Assembly: GCA_035294565.1 (NCBI GenBank)
Contig: DATGKR010000057.1
Location: forward strand, 1 to 5,012
DNA from: DATGKR01 sp035294565
GTDB taxonomy: Bacteria > Actinomycetota > Acidimicrobiia > Acidimicrobiales > Palsa-688
Direction: 5' to 3'
Length of the DNA: 5,012 nucleotides
Positions 4,929-5,012 of this stretch are shown here, in pieces (positions within the stretch are counted from its first letter, which is position 1; the number at the start of each line of letters is the position of its first letter). Both the position numbers and the translations under genes were made by a program. Under the pieces are notes generated by a model. The model was not told the origin of the DNA and made no database searches. It saw only the letters and a list, made by a program, of their open reading frames with translations.

Positions 4929-5012
4929 TCAGCTCTCCACCCGCCCAGCGGCCAGCAGGTCGCTCCAGTAGATCGACTGGATGCTGACGTCCTGTCCCGT
5001 TTCGGGGGCGTC
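4929..5012 (-). CDS. C-terminal end of an unidentified protein, 5' part off window
   Basis: A leftward frame is open from the window edge to TGA at 4931-4929, giving 27 residues that begin DAPETGQD, continue VSIQSIYWSDLLAAGRV and end ES. GC-rich third positions (GCC, CCC, GTC, ATC, CTG, GTG) support coding. It ends 3 bases before the GTG of the dehydrogenase gene and contains that gene's ribosome binding site, so the two form an operon. I do not recognise the family from this short tail. Confidence 0.65.
   Translation of the reverse strand, partial: DAPETGQDVSIQSIYWSDLLAAGRVES

Overview
The window is GC-rich DNA, most likely from an actinobacterium. The main reasons are the DUF1707-type protein, the strong preference for G/C at third codon positions, GTG starts, and three genes whose start codon lies 6 to 9 bases behind a TANNNT box, the arrangement expected of leaderless transcripts. 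The phylum call is inference from composition and gene types. I cannot place it to genus.

Left part (1-1088): a membrane-anchored DUF3592-like protein reads leftward and runs off the window edge. It is divergent from a compact type II toxin-antitoxin pair (Phd/YefM-type antitoxin, RelE/ParE-type toxin) whose genes overlap by 8 bases.

Middle part (1089-2496): this is decayed or accessory DNA. A short ORF directly behind the toxin carries what looks like the C-terminal tail of a nucleotidyltransferase. About 500 bases of C-rich sequence follow without a supported gene. Next comes a fragment resembling the C-terminal TOBE region of an ABC-transporter ATPase, with its ATPase domain missing. A 131-bp element with perfect 14-bp terminal inverted repeats and a CTGAG direct repeat (MITE-like) sits exactly on the stop codon of that fragment. 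A hairpin and a GTGAT microsatellite come next.

Right part (2497-5012): this looks like ordinary core genome. A leftward tRNA-Leu(UAA) stands back to back with a rightward DMT-type transporter and a DUF1707 two-helix membrane protein. Convergent to these is a quinone-oxidoreductase-type dehydrogenase, which directly follows (3-base gap) another leftward gene of which only the last 27 codons are in the window.

The tRNA is a plausible border between core genes and the debris-and-TA segment on its 3' side, but no attachment-site repeat is visible inside the window. I see no convincing undescribed multi-gene system. The best leads are the MITE-like element at the stop codon, the gene fragments, and the 5-bp tandem repeat at the tRNA 3' end.
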